From NCBI RefSeq assembly GCF_000205025.1, contig NZ_GL883687.1:62001-126000 (forward strand): a stretch of DNA of 64,000 nt. The letters are read 5' to 3'. A model generated the notes under the pieces. That model did not search any database. It was not told the DNA's origin and saw nothing but the letters and a program-made list of their open reading frames with translations. Position 1 is the first letter of the stretch. Every line of letters starts with the position of its first letter. The translations under genes and the position numbers were made by a program. This DNA comes from Parasutterella excrementihominis YIT 11859 (GTDB taxonomy: Bacteria; Pseudomonadota; Gammaproteobacteria; Burkholderiales; Burkholderiaceae_F). Shown here one piece after another: positions 17,518-26,095 of this stretch.

Positions 17518-18798
17518 TTAGCGGATGCCTCCGACCGGGAAAGCCTTGACGGCGTGCCACAGTGCTTCTGCACCTTGAATGAAGTCTGTGATTTCCATGG
17601 CTTCGTTCGGATTGTGAGAACCCTTCTGGTTAGCAACGAAGATCATCGCAGCTGGAATGCCGAGGTTGCCGAAAATAACCGTATCGTGACCTGCGCCGGA
17701 CGGCAACTTCTTAACCTTGAGGCCTGCCTCAGTGGCGGACTTGGCCAAGTGCTCGCTGAGTTCTTTGTGAATGGCGAGCGGCTGGCTCTTGATCATGCCG
17801 TCAAATTCAAATTTAACGCCGCGTTTTTCTCCGATCTTACGGGCTTCTTCTTCAAACAAAGCATGGAAGCCGTCGAGTGTCTCCTGAGACAGAGAACGAA
17901 TGTCGGAACAGAAGGTAACTTCGCCCGGAACGATCGCGATTGCAGAAGTCGGGGCAGTGTGAACGACGCCGATCGTGAAAACCAGGTCGTGTCCGGCTTT
18001 GAGCCACTCATCCCACAAGCAGTCCATACGATAGGCCAATTCGGCAAAAGCGAGCACGGCGTCGTGTCTGAATTGTTTGTCAACGGCGCCGGAATGAGCG
18101 GTCTGGCCGATGCAGCGAATCGTCTTATGACGAAGGTTGCCGCGGATGCCGGTGACGATACCGACGCGGTATTCTTCGGAAGAATCAAGGGTCGGGCCCT
18201 GTTCGATATGAAGTTCGATAAAGGCAGCCATCTTGGCGAGATCGACAACAGGCTCGCCGGTTGTCAGATCTTCCGGATTAAAGCCGCATTCTTTGATGGT
18301 CTCAGCAAGTGTTTTTCCGTTGCTGCGATGTTTGAGGGCTAAATCCTTTTCAGTGAGCTGGCCGGTCATACCGAGAGAACCCACATAGCATTTGCCAAAC
18401 CAGGAGCTTTCTTCCATTCTCATCATCAGAACCGTATAGTCGCGTTCGGGCTGATAACCCGTTTCGCGCATCCATCGGGCGACGGTCAGAGCGGCGACGA
18501 TGCCGGCTAGTCCGTCATAGTTTCCGCCCTGAGGAACAGAGTCGGCATGAGAGCCGCTCACGAGCGCGGGAAGTTCACGATTTTTTCCGGGGACGGTCAT
18601 CCAAACGTTGCCGGCCTTGTCGGTGCTGATTTCGAGATTGAGTTCTACGCCGATTTTTTTGAAGTACTCAAGAACCTTTGTTTCAACAGGGCTGTAACCC
18701 TGTCTGGAAACGCCGGTGGTGTCTTTGGACATAGCGCGCACGTCATCAAAGCATTTTTGAGCAAAGACTAGGGAATCTTTTTGGAAGTCAGTTGTCAT
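17518..18798 (-). CDS. M20-family Zn-dependent amidase (allantoate amidohydrolase/N-carbamoylase type)
   Basis: A 426-residue cytosolic hydrolase of the family that includes allantoate amidohydrolase, N-carbamoyl-L-amino acid hydrolase and beta-ureidopropionase. Metal-site motifs seen: SGSHADSVPQGGNYDG (about 81-96), MRMEESSWFG, and FIELHIEQGP. GQTAHSG is the lid-domain substrate motif. It is divergent from a DcuC carrier. The exact substrate cannot be read from sequence; no allantoinase, hydantoinase or dihydropyrimidinase gene is nearby. Confidence 0.85.
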   Translation of the reverse strand: MTTDFQKDSLVFAQKCFDDVRAMSKDTTGVSRQGYSPVETKVLEYFKKIGVELNLEISTDKAGNVWMTVPGKNRELPALVSGSHADSVPQGGNYDGLAGIVAALTVARWMRETGYQPERDYTVLMMRMEESSWFGKCYVGSLGMTGQLTEKDLALKHRSNGKTLAETIKECGFNPEDLTTGEPVVDLAKMAAFIELHIEQGPTLDSSEEYRVGIVTGIRGNLRHKTIRCIGQTAHSGAVDKQFRHDAVLAFAELAYRMDCLWDEWLKAGHDLVFTIGVVHTAPTSAIAIVPGEVTFCSDIRSLSQETLDGFHALFEEEARKIGEKRGVKFEFDGMIKSQPLAIHKELSEHLAKSATEAGLKVKKLPSGAGHDTVIFGNLGIPAAMIFVANQKGSHNPNEAMEITDFIQGAEALWHAVKAFPVGGIR

Positions 18799-19084
18799 GT
18801 GTTCTCCTGGTGTGAATGTTGAGTATCTGTGAGAGTCTAAATCGTTAAGTCAGACTCCGAAAGATGGGAAGAAATGAGTAAAAGTCACAAATAAACGGGA
18901 TCAATAATTTTATGTCTAAATGTAAAAGAAATGTGCAGATGTAAGGGTTACCCACATTACAAAAAAGTGACAAATGTGAAACACTCACGGCAGGCCGAAA
19001 TAGTGAATTTTCCCATTTCAGCCGGGGAGAGTTTTGTCCGGATTCGGAAAAAGCAGTACACAAAAAATCAATAGGTATATTTCA

Positions 19085-20356
19085 ATGTCAATTACAGCCT
19101 GGATTGCAGTGCTCGTCATTATTGCGACGATTTACTGCTTAATTAAGCGCTATGAGACACGTTTGGTGTTGTTCACAGCCGGCTTGTTCTTATGCTGCAT
19201 CTCTATGAAACCGATGGCAGCTTTAGACCAGTTTGCCAAGAGCATGACGAACGCCAGCTTGATCATGGCAATCTGCGGTGCGATGGGCTTTGCTTACGTC
19301 GTTACGCACACTTCCTGCGATCGTCATCTGGTTAGCCTGCTTGCAGCTCCGCTCAAGAGATTGGGCATTCTGCTGATTCCGGCCGCTACTGCCGTGACCT
19401 TCTTCGTCAACATTGCTATTCCTTCTGCCGCAGGTTGTGCTGCTGCTGTGGGTGCAACGTTCATTCCGGTTATGATTCGCGCCGGTATCCGTCCCGCTGC
19501 AGCCGGTGCTGCCATTTTGATGGGTACATACGGTTCCATTCTTTCTCCGGGTATGAGCCACAACAACTTCGTTGCCGGCATCTCCAAGATGAACGTGATG
19601 GATTTGATCTCTCTCCACACTCCGTTCTCGCTCATCATGATGGGTATCGGTTTGGTTGGTATTACGATCGTCTGCTTGGTTCTTCGTGACAACAAGCCTA
19701 CTGCTGAAGAACTGGCTGTTTACTCTGCTAAGGAAGGCGGTGCTCCGATCGAGAAGATCAACTTCCTGAAAGCTCTTGCCCCGCTCATCCCCTTGATCAT
19801 CCTCGTTCTCGGCAACAAGTACGTTCCGGTTCTTAAGATGGGTGTTGCTCAGGCTATGGTCCTCGGCGCCATCTTCACGCTGCTCGTCTCCTGGTGCGAT
19901 CCTCAGAAGTTCTCCAAAGAGTTCTTCAGAGGTATGGGCAACGGCTACGGCGACGTTATGGGTATCATCATTGCCGCCGGTGTGTTCGCTGCCGGTCTCC
20001 GCAGTGCCGGTCTGATCGATGCTTTCGTTACAGCTCTGAAGACCTCCAACGAACTCGCTCGCTGGGGCGGTTCTCTTGGACCATTCGTTCTGGCTGTTAT
20101 TACCGGTTCCGGCGACGCTGCTACCTTTGCTTTCAACGAAGCGGTTACTCCGCACGCACTTGACTTCGGAATGCAGGTTCCTAACCTCGGTTCTCTGGCA
20201 CTCATCTCCGGCTCCCTCGGCCGTACGATGTCTCCGATCGCCGGTGTTGTGATTCTTATTTCCGGTCTCGCAATGGTTCCGCCGATCCAATTGGTGAAAC
20301 GTACCGCAATCCCGATGATTGTGGGCGTGATTACCTTGGCTTTGATTATGGTTTAA
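19085..20356 (+). CDS. DcuC-family anaerobic C4-dicarboxylate carrier
   Basis: A 423-residue polytopic membrane protein (about 12 hydrophobic segments). DcuC-type landmarks are the N-terminal TAGLFLCCISMKP, VNIAIPSAAGCAAAVGATFIP and GTYGSILSPGMSHNNF. Family members export succinate or take up fumarate during anaerobic growth. Start ATG 19085 begins with the first TM segment and has AGGT upstream; an earlier in-frame start at 19034 adds 17 polar residues. The 286 bases before it hold the divergent promoters shared with the amidase gene. A strong terminator follows. Confidence 0.87.
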   Translation: MSITAWIAVLVIIATIYCLIKRYETRLVLFTAGLFLCCISMKPMAALDQFAKSMTNASLIMAICGAMGFAYVVTHTSCDRHLVSLLAAPLKRLGILLIPAATAVTFFVNIAIPSAAGCAAAVGATFIPVMIRAGIRPAAAGAAILMGTYGSILSPGMSHNNFVAGISKMNVMDLISLHTPFSLIMMGIGLVGITIVCLVLRDNKPTAEELAVYSAKEGGAPIEKINFLKALAPLIPLIILVLGNKYVPVLKMGVAQAMVLGAIFTLLVSWCDPQKFSKEFFRGMGNGYGDVMGIIIAAGVFAAGLRSAGLIDAFVTALKTSNELARWGGSLGPFVLAVITGSGDAATFAFNEAVTPHALDFGMQVPNLGSLALISGSLGRTMSPIAGVVILISGLAMVPPIQLVKRTAIPMIVGVITLALIMV

Positions 20357-20377
20357 TCAGCCTTAGCTGAACAAATA

Positions 20378-20418
20378 AAACCGCTCGGTCCCTCTGTGGG
20401 TCGGGCGGTTTGTGTTTT
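20378..20418 (+). terminator. Terminator after dcuC-like gene
   Basis: AAACCGC pairs with GCGGTTT and the stem extends inward through CGG/TCG and CCC/GGG with minor mismatches; TGTGTTTTT follows. Confidence 0.85.
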
Positions 20419-20495
20419 TACGGGGTAAATCGGGTAAGAGCTTAATATTCATAGGATTTACTGATGACTAAAAAAGTGTTCACATTTCGTTACGA

Positions 20496-20525
20496 CTGGT
20501 TTAAAATCAGTCTGTTATATATAAC
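20496..20525 (+). promoter_or_regulatory. Two adjacent palindromes upstream of the AbgA-like gene
   Basis: GACTG and CAGTC flank GTTTAAAAT (about 20494-20512), and GTTATATATAAC is a perfect 12-base palindrome at 20514-20525. They lie within 60 bases of the start codon, and TATAAC could be a -10 element. They look like an operator/promoter overlap; the regulator is unknown. Confidence 0.35.
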
Positions 20526-20551
20526 GAACTGACAAAACAAAAGGAGAAAAA

Positions 20552-21820
20552 ATGACTGATTACACCAAGCAGCTTGTCGAACAAAGACGTGAGCTTCATC
20601 AGTGGCCGGAAGAAGGCTGGACAGAATTCTGGACCACGAATTACATCGTCACCAAGCTGCGCTCCTGGGGCTATGAAGTCCTGCTCGGCACCAAGATTAT
20701 CAACCCCGAACAGGTTTTCGGCCGCAACGAAAAACTCGTTCAGGAAGGCATTAAGAACGCCCTGACCCGCGGAGTTTCTCAGTCTTTCATTGATGAAACC
20801 GAAGGCTATACAGGCTGTGTTGCTTTGCTTGACACCGGCAAAGAAGGTCCGACCACTGCTTTCCGTTTCGATATTGACTGCGTTTGCGTGAACGAAACCG
20901 ACAATCCCGAACATAAGCCGAACAAAGAAGGTTTCAGAAGCCAGCACGCCGGCTTTATGCACGCCTGCGGTCATGACTCCCACATTTCTATCGGTCTGAC
21001 TCTGGCTCATTGGATTGCCGAGCATAAAGATGAACTGAAGGGCAAGTTTAAGATCGTCTTCCAGCCTGCTGAAGAAGGTGTTCGCGGCGCCAGCGCCATT
21101 GCTGCTTCCGGAATTGTTGACGATGCTGACTACTTCCTCGGCAGCCATATTTCCTTCATGGCTGATACCGGTGAAATCGTTGCCGCTCCCTACGGTTTAC
21201 TTTGCACCTCCAAATACGACGTAACTTTCAAGGGCAAACCCGCTCACGCCGGTAAAGAACCGAACGCCGGACGCAACGCTCTGGCAGCTGCCTGCAACGC
21301 AGTTGTACAGATGATGGGTATTCCTCGTCACGGCGGTGGTATGACTCGTATTAACGTCGGCACGCTGCGCGCCGGAGAAGGCCGCAACGTCATTCCGAGC
21401 TCTGCCCACATGGCTTTAGAAGTTCGCGGTGAAACCAGCTCCATCAATGATTACATGGCCGAAAACGTCAGAAACATTGTTGAAGGTATCGCCAAGGGCT
21501 TTGACGTCTCTTATGAAATTTCTCAGATGGGCGCTGCCGTTGACTTTACCAACGATAAAGAACTTTCTGAAATGTTGATCGAAGTTGCCAAGACTGTTCC
21601 CGGAATCAACAAGATCCGTCCGGATGGAAACTTCGGCGGTTCCGAAGACATTTCCGTTCTCGGTAAGCGTGTCCAGGCTCACGGCGGTAAAGCTGCATTC
21701 TTCATTTGCGGCGCTGACAGAGCTGCAGGCCATCACCAGGGATCTTTCGACATTGACGAAGGCGCATTCAAACAGGCCTTTGACATGTATGCCGGAATGG
21801 CTAAGAAGCTGAACGGTTAA
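20552..21820 (+). CDS. M20D amidohydrolase, AbgA-like
   Basis: A 422-residue metallo-amidase resembling subunit A of p-aminobenzoyl-glutamate hydrolase. Motifs in order: RRELHQWPEEGWTEFWT at the start, the metal-binding HACGHDSHISIGL (about 132-144), the catalytic Glu in FQPAEEGVRGA, and the dimerisation-domain KGKPAHAGKEPNAGRNAL. GGSEDISVLG supplies the distal metal region. AAAGGAG lies 6 bases before the ATG. There is no AbgB or AbgT partner next to it, so the substrate may be another N-acyl or gamma-glutamyl compound. It is monocistronic, with a terminator after it. Confidence 0.83.
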   Translation: MTDYTKQLVEQRRELHQWPEEGWTEFWTTNYIVTKLRSWGYEVLLGTKIINPEQVFGRNEKLVQEGIKNALTRGVSQSFIDETEGYTGCVALLDTGKEGPTTAFRFDIDCVCVNETDNPEHKPNKEGFRSQHAGFMHACGHDSHISIGLTLAHWIAEHKDELKGKFKIVFQPAEEGVRGASAIAASGIVDDADYFLGSHISFMADTGEIVAAPYGLLCTSKYDVTFKGKPAHAGKEPNAGRNALAAACNAVVQMMGIPRHGGGMTRINVGTLRAGEGRNVIPSSAHMALEVRGETSSINDYMAENVRNIVEGIAKGFDVSYEISQMGAAVDFTNDKELSEMLIEVAKTVPGINKIRPDGNFGGSEDISVLGKRVQAHGGKAAFFICGADRAAGHHQGSFDIDEGAFKQAFDMYAGMAKKLNG

Positions 21821-21842
21821 TCAGACTTAGACATAGAAATTA

Positions 21843-21881
21843 TTTAGGTCCGGCCTCGTAAAGAGTCCGGGCCTAAATTTT
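21843..21881 (+). terminator. Terminator after the AbgA-like gene
   Basis: TTTAGGTCCGG pairs with CCGGGCCTAAA (one G-T pair) around a 13-base loop and runs into TTTTG. About 160 bases beyond it, up to 22042, hold no gene; they contain two copies of CCTGTAACCA about 50 bases apart. Confidence 0.85.
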
Positions 21882-22042
21882 GCCTGTAACCAGACCTAAA
21901 TGCGCCGCGGAGATCGATGGTAAAACAACCAGTTCCCTGTAACCAAACAGGACGCAGGTTGAGAGTATCGGTCAATCCAGGGCTTGTGATTATGGTGAAT
22001 TCTTAGCCCGTCACAGAAGGACGTAGAAAGGATTTTGAACAG

Positions 22043-22074
22043 ACAAAAGAAAACGGGCGCTTAACGCGCCCGTC
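22043..22074 (-). terminator. Terminator downstream of frdC
   Basis: On the minus strand ACGGGCGC pairs with GCGCCCGT around a short loop and is followed by TTTCTTTTGT. It lies 27 bases after the frdC stop. Confidence 0.9.
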
Positions 22075-22100
22075 TGAATTATGTACTCAGAAGAATCTGA

Positions 22101-22943
22101 TTAGTTCTTCTTGAGGTGGTCAGGCCACCAGCTCGGGTAAGGAGCAGTCTGAGGAGTCTGCAGCCAGCCCGGAACGTAGTGAGCTTCGGGATCAAGTTTG
22201 GCAGCTTCTTCACCGGCGTTGTAGAAGCCCATGATCGTGAAGGAACCCATGGCGATCATACCGACGATGAGGACATATGTAAGCTTGCGGAGGAAGCTGC
22301 GTGTGGCGTTCGACGGACCGCACCACTTCATGCACAGACGATACAGACCGATCATGCCGTGAAGTTCAGTAACGATGAGGAACAGGAAGACAACCCACAG
22401 CCAGGAGTGATAAACCTCGAGACCGCTGCCGTAAGGTCCGATGCTGCCCGGATCCATCAGCATGGGGAGCATGTGCGGGAAGACCAGAGCGGTGAGGATA
22501 ACACCGGTGATGAACTGAACCCACCACATTGTTGTGTCGGTGTGACGGAGCAGTTTGTAGTGGCCGCGCATGATGCGGAAGGCTTTGTAGTTGTTCGGGA
22601 ACTTGCGGAGAGCAAGAATCGCGTGAATAACAACCAGGACGAAGATCACGCCGACGAATACGGAGTGCATCCAGAGGTGATCGACACCGTCAATGAAGTA
22701 GCCGCCGGTCAAAGAAACCAGAGACCAGAAAGTGTCTTTGCCAAGAAGAATGGAGCTTGTGAAGCCCATATGGCAGAAAAGGAAGAGACCGAGGATCAAG
22801 CCGGTAACGGACTGGAGAACGTCGCACCAGGCATAAGCCTTGGATTTCTGTTTTGTTTCCACCAAGTCTTCGCCATCAATGATGGTCTTGGCAGAAGGTG
22901 TCACCTTGTAGAGGTGGGAGATGTCTTTGAAATCATCAGCCAT
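22101..22943 (-). CDS. frdC: Diheme cytochrome b subunit of quinol:fumarate reductase (Wolinella type), orphan
   Basis: A 280-residue inner-membrane protein with five hydrophobic segments. Alignment by eye with Wolinella FrdC places all four heme b ligands: H58 (FCHMGF), H107 (IHAILALRKFP), H157 (FPHMLPM) and H195 (ELHGMIGLYRL), and the Glu two residues before the last His. The Glu equivalent to Wolinella E66, needed there for menaquinol oxidation, falls at G80. A C-terminal WLQTPQTAPYPSWWPDHLKKN tail is unusual. frdA and frdB are absent on both sides, so the catalytic subunits must lie elsewhere. AAGG precedes the ATG by 8 bases. Confidence 0.85.
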   Translation of the reverse strand: MADDFKDISHLYKVTPSAKTIIDGEDLVETKQKSKAYAWCDVLQSVTGLILGLFLFCHMGFTSSILLGKDTFWSLVSLTGGYFIDGVDHLWMHSVFVGVIFVLVVIHAILALRKFPNNYKAFRIMRGHYKLLRHTDTTMWWVQFITGVILTALVFPHMLPMLMDPGSIGPYGSGLEVYHSWLWVVFLFLIVTELHGMIGLYRLCMKWCGPSNATRSFLRKLTYVLIVGMIAMGSFTIMGFYNAGEEAAKLDPEAHYVPGWLQTPQTAPYPSWWPDHLKKN

Positions 22944-23052
22944 GATAAACCTTAGAAATAGGATGAGTTAGCGTTTAACACTGAGCGTAATAATGCGCTT
23001 GAACGAACGACCTGTCTTCTAAAAATCAAGCTTTGACTGAAGAAGATAAAGC

Positions 23053-23086
23053 AAAACCCTCATTTTTAATAAAAATACGAGGGTTT
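23053..23086 (-). terminator. Probable terminator downstream of upp
   Basis: AAACCCTC and GAGGGTTT pair around an AT-rich 17-base loop about 30 bases beyond the upp stop; on the minus strand TTGCTTT follows. The U-tract is imperfect. Confidence 0.6.
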
Positions 23087-23113
23087 ACACCTAAATTTTA
23101 TTCAAGAATGCAC

Positions 23114-23764
23114 TTATTTGGTGCCGAAAACTCTATCTCCGGCATCGCCAAGACCAGGAAGGATGTAAGCGTTCTTGTCGAGCTTTTCGTCTAAAGAGGC
23201 GACGTAGAGTTCAATTTCGGGATGAGCTTTCTGGAATGTTTCAACACCTTCCGGAGCAGAAACCAGAGCGACAAAAGTAATGTCTTTTGGTTTTACGCCG
23301 CGCTTAAGCAATGTATCGACAGCTGCGACCGCAGAGTTACCGGTAGCCAGCATCGGGTCACACAGAATGACGCGACGGCCTTCGAGTTTGGAGGGCAGCT
23401 TAACAAGGTATTCAACCGGTTTATGATCAGGGCCGCGGTATAAGCCGATATGACCCACACGGGCGGACGGCATCAAGTCCAGTAGTCCTTCTGACATACC
23501 TAAGCCAGCTCTCAGGATCGGAATGATTACCAGCTTTTTACCTTTGATGAAATTACCTTTGCATTTGCAAAGCGGAGTATCAATCGTACGAGTTTCGAGC
23601 GGCAGATCGCGTGTCACTTCATATCCGATCAGGTAAGTAAGTTCGCGAAGCAGTTGACGGAAAGAATTAGACGGGGTCTTCTTTTCACGCATGGTGCTGA
23701 GCTTGTGCTGCACGAGCGGATGGTCAACGATATGAAGTTTTGGGAAACGCGGATCAGTTTTCAT
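23114..23764 (-). CDS. upp: Uracil phosphoribosyltransferase
   Basis: Salvages uracil to UMP using PRPP in the cytosol. 216 residues, usual length. Landmarks: [20 protein letters not shown] at the N-terminus, the hood-region [25 protein letters not shown], and the PRPP-binding [17 protein letters not shown] lies 8 bases before the ATG. Monocistronic. Confidence 0.97.
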   Translation of the reverse strand: MKTDPRFPKLHIVDHPLVQHKLSTMREKKTPSNSFRQLLRELTYLIGYEVTRDLPLETRTIDTPLCKCKGNFIKGKKLVIIPILRAGLGMSEGLLDLMPSARVGHIGLYRGPDHKPVEYLVKLPSKLEGRRVILCDPMLATGNSAVAAVDTLLKRGVKPKDITFVALVSAPEGVETFQKAHPEIELYVASLDEKLDKNAYILPGLGDAGDRVFGTK

Positions 23765-24469
23765 TCATTCTCTCCTAAATATTCCCATCATTATGCGCCT
23801 ATTGGAGTACCTCCATGAGTGCTCGGATGTTCGGTACGAGCAAATTCTTTCTCCAAATGAGCTGTGTTTTCACTTCTCCGATCACTGGAGGAACTCCATG
23901 AATCCTAAGGAGATTTTTGGAAGAGAAGTTCTGATGTTCCCGTGTGTCAACAGGTAAGGGTATGTACTTATTTAAATAAAAGCTCCACTTTCTAATTCGA
24001 CTTTTAAAACCCATTCGAAGAATTATGGATCGAGATTCTTTTAAAGGCTCTGGCGTAAGATAATCCTTATCCAACAAAGAGTTGCAAACCTGCCTTGGGC
24101 GTTACGATTTCTTTAATTTAAATAACTTGTCATCCTTACTGACAAAATCTTCAAGTACAAAAAATCCTCCGGGACCGGCTGTCCTATCTTAAATGGTGAG
24201 TCTGACAAGCCCAATTTCGCGTCAGGTACATTAAAAAATCAAAGTGATTATGATTTCTCATTGGGTTTCTATCCTGCGCAGGAGGTTCCATCAGCAGCCA
24301 TGATGAGTAACCAACCTCCGAACCTATTTTATTGCTCAACATCTTTAGCGAAAATCGCAGTTGAAGGAAACGAGAAGATCTGAGAGGTTGCACGTAACAG
24401 CTTCTGTGCATATGCGCGCATATCTATTAAACTGACATAATCCTCTCTAAAAATTTATAAGGTCCCTTT
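23765..24469. other. 700-base stretch without an intact gene
   Basis: Lies between upp and the small membrane protein gene. No intact gene is supported. The minus strand from about 24110 to 23799 carries a probable LysR-type regulator remnant, listed separately. The remainder is stop-rich in all frames. The last 50 bases form the promoter region of the downstream gene. Confidence 0.6.
23799..24120 (-). pseudogene. Probable remnant of a LysR-type regulator (effector domain)
   Basis: The minus-strand frame ending at 23799 reads LDKDYLTPEPLKESRS, then RKWSFYLNKYIPLPVDTREH with QNFSSKNLLRI, and ends IWRKNLLVPNIRALMEVLQ. The W-x-F, the 'n...ll' and the final VPN-RALxxxLQ pattern resemble the second half of LysR substrate-binding domains and their C-terminus. 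The usual GxGIxxLP block between them is missing, no HTH is found upstream, and stop codons interrupt the frames before 24110. This is a by-eye call without alignment. Confidence 0.4.
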
Positions 24470-24997
24470 ATGCGCTATATCGTCCTCTTATTGGTCTTAT
24501 TAGTCGGAGCCGGTTTTGTCTTTATTAATTGGCCGGCTGTAAACGCCCCCGCAGAAGTCAATCTTTTGATTACTACAGCTAAGGCGCCGATTACGCTGAT
24601 GCTTCTTTTCTGGTTCAGCTTGCTTTTCGTGATCGTGATTTACATCTTGTTTGTCCAGCAAACCGGATCGTTTGCCACAATGCGCCGCCTGACAAAAGAA
24701 CTCCAGGAACAGCGCAAGCTTGCAACGGATCAGGAAGCTTCCCGACTGACCGATGTTAAGGCTGACTTTGAAAAGAAATGGCAAGTCTGGATGGAAGAAC
24801 AAAAACAGATTCTTAGTCAGACCGAACAGCGCTTAACCGAACGCCAGAACAAGATCCTTGAAGCTTTCAAGGGTGCGGAAGATCAGATTGCTGCCGCCAA
24901 TAAAGAATTGAATACTTCTATTTCCGGTACGCTGGATACGATGGACGACAAAATTACAAAGATTTTGATTGCTAATAAAAATCCTGATCAGCAATAG
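24470..24997 (+). CDS. Small inner-membrane protein with coiled-coil tail (LapA-domain-like)
   Basis: A 175-residue protein. TM1 about 2-22 and TM2 about 40-63 form a hairpin, followed by a long charged, Gln/Glu/Lys-rich helix (about 70-150) likely to be coiled coil in the cytosol. The two-TM layout with a helical tail resembles the LapA (DUF1049) family, but the match is by architecture only. It stands alone, convergent with fbp. Confidence 0.6.
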   Translation: MRYIVLLLVLLVGAGFVFINWPAVNAPAEVNLLITTAKAPITLMLLFWFSLLFVIVIYILFVQQTGSFATMRRLTKELQEQRKLATDQEASRLTDVKADFEKKWQVWMEEQKQILSQTEQRLTERQNKILEAFKGAEDQIAAANKELNTSISGTLDTMDDKITKILIANKNPDQQ

Positions 24998-25011
24998 TCG
25001 CTGACAATAAC

Positions 25012-25042
25012 AAGAAAGCGGGCTTCTGCCCGCTTTCTGTTT
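25012..25042. terminator. Bidirectional terminator between the membrane protein gene and fbp
   Basis: AGAAAGCGGGC (25013-25023) pairs perfectly with GCCCGCTTTCT (25028-25038) around a TTCT loop, with A-rich and T-rich flanks. Confidence 0.9.
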
Positions 25043-25056
25043 CTGAAGAGAACGTA

Positions 25057-26043
25057 TTACTCGTGATAAGAAGTGACACGTTCCACTTCTTCGGCACTCC
25101 CTAAGAATACGGCCACTCTCTGATGCAGCTTCTCGGGCTGCAGGTCAAGAATATTCTGATATCCGTTTGTGGCTTTGCCGCCGGCCTGTTCGATAAGGAA
25201 AGACATCGGGTTGGCTTCATACATCAAACGGAGTTTGCCGGGTTTAGACGGATCGCGGTTGTCGCGCGGATACATGAATATGCCGCCGCGGCAGAGAACT
25301 CGATGAACTTCAGCAACCATGGCAGCCACCCAGCGCATGTTGAAATTCTTGCCCAAAGGACCGGTATCGCCGGCTAAAAGTTCCTGAACGTACTTCTGAA
25401 CAGGAGCTTCCCAATGTCTCATGTTCGACATATTGATCGCAAATTCCTGTGTCTGAACAGGAATACGGATATTTTCCTTCGTGAGGATGTATTCGCCCGT
25501 GCCGAGGTTTAGCGTGAACATGAAAACGCCGTTTCCGACCGTTAAGGTTAGGATGGTTTGCGGCGAGTACATCACATAGCCGGCGGCAATCTGCTTGCGG
25601 CCCGGCGTGAGGAAGCTCTCATCGGCGATCTTTCCTTCGGGAGCCTTAGTAATGGAGAAGATCGTTCCAATCGGCGCGTTGATATCGATATTGCTCGAAC
25701 CGTCTAAGGGGTCGAACATGATGAGATATTTGCCGCGTTTGTAAGCTGCCGGAGTAGGCAGGCAGTGGTCCATTTCTTCACTGGCCATGCCGGCTAAGGC
25801 ACCGGTCCACTCGACGCCTTCCACAAAGATTTCATTTGTGATGACGTCAAGTTTTTTCTGGTGTTCGCCTTGAACGTTGTCTGTTCCGGCAAAGCCGAGA
25901 ACGCCGGCAAGAGCTCCGTGGGTCACCTTATCGTTGATTTCTTTACTCAAGTCTGCAACCGCGTTGAGAAGATCGCAAAGCTGCTGATCGATGACGCCGT
26001 CGCTTAACTGTTTCGCTAAAAACTGCTGAAGGTTGATGGCCAC
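25057..26043 (-). CDS. fbp: Class I fructose-1,6-bisphosphatase
   Basis: Hydrolyses fructose-1,6-bisphosphate to fructose-6-phosphate in gluconeogenesis. 328 residues. The metal-binding motif [13 protein letters not shown] is near 109-121, and the C-terminal sugar-phosphate site has [18 protein letters not shown]. It starts with GTG at 26043, supported by AAGGAG 9 bases upstream. It lies downstream of pepN on the same strand with a 52-base gap. Confidence 0.96.
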   Translation of the reverse strand: MAINLQQFLAKQLSDGVIDQQLCDLLNAVADLSKEINDKVTHGALAGVLGFAGTDNVQGEHQKKLDVITNEIFVEGVEWTGALAGMASEEMDHCLPTPAAYKRGKYLIMFDPLDGSSNIDINAPIGTIFSITKAPEGKIADESFLTPGRKQIAAGYVMYSPQTILTLTVGNGVFMFTLNLGTGEYILTKENIRIPVQTQEFAINMSNMRHWEAPVQKYVQELLAGDTGPLGKNFNMRWVAAMVAEVHRVLCRGGIFMYPRDNRDPSKPGKLRLMYEANPMSFLIEQAGGKATNGYQNILDLQPEKLHQRVAVFLGSAEEVERVTSYHE

Positions 26044-26095
26044 TTTATAAATCTCCTTTTGAAAGATCGTTTGTGTTCTGCATTCTAAAAAAATT

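Noticed and set aside
18799-19084. CRP-like TGTGA...TCAC near 18976-18990 upstream of dcuC
   Set aside because: The halves are 5 rather than 6 bases apart and the second half is incomplete.
19223-20290. 355-codon open frame antisense to the DcuC-like gene
   Set aside because: Composition (Asn, Gly, His, Thr-rich) is that of an antisense shadow of a membrane protein.
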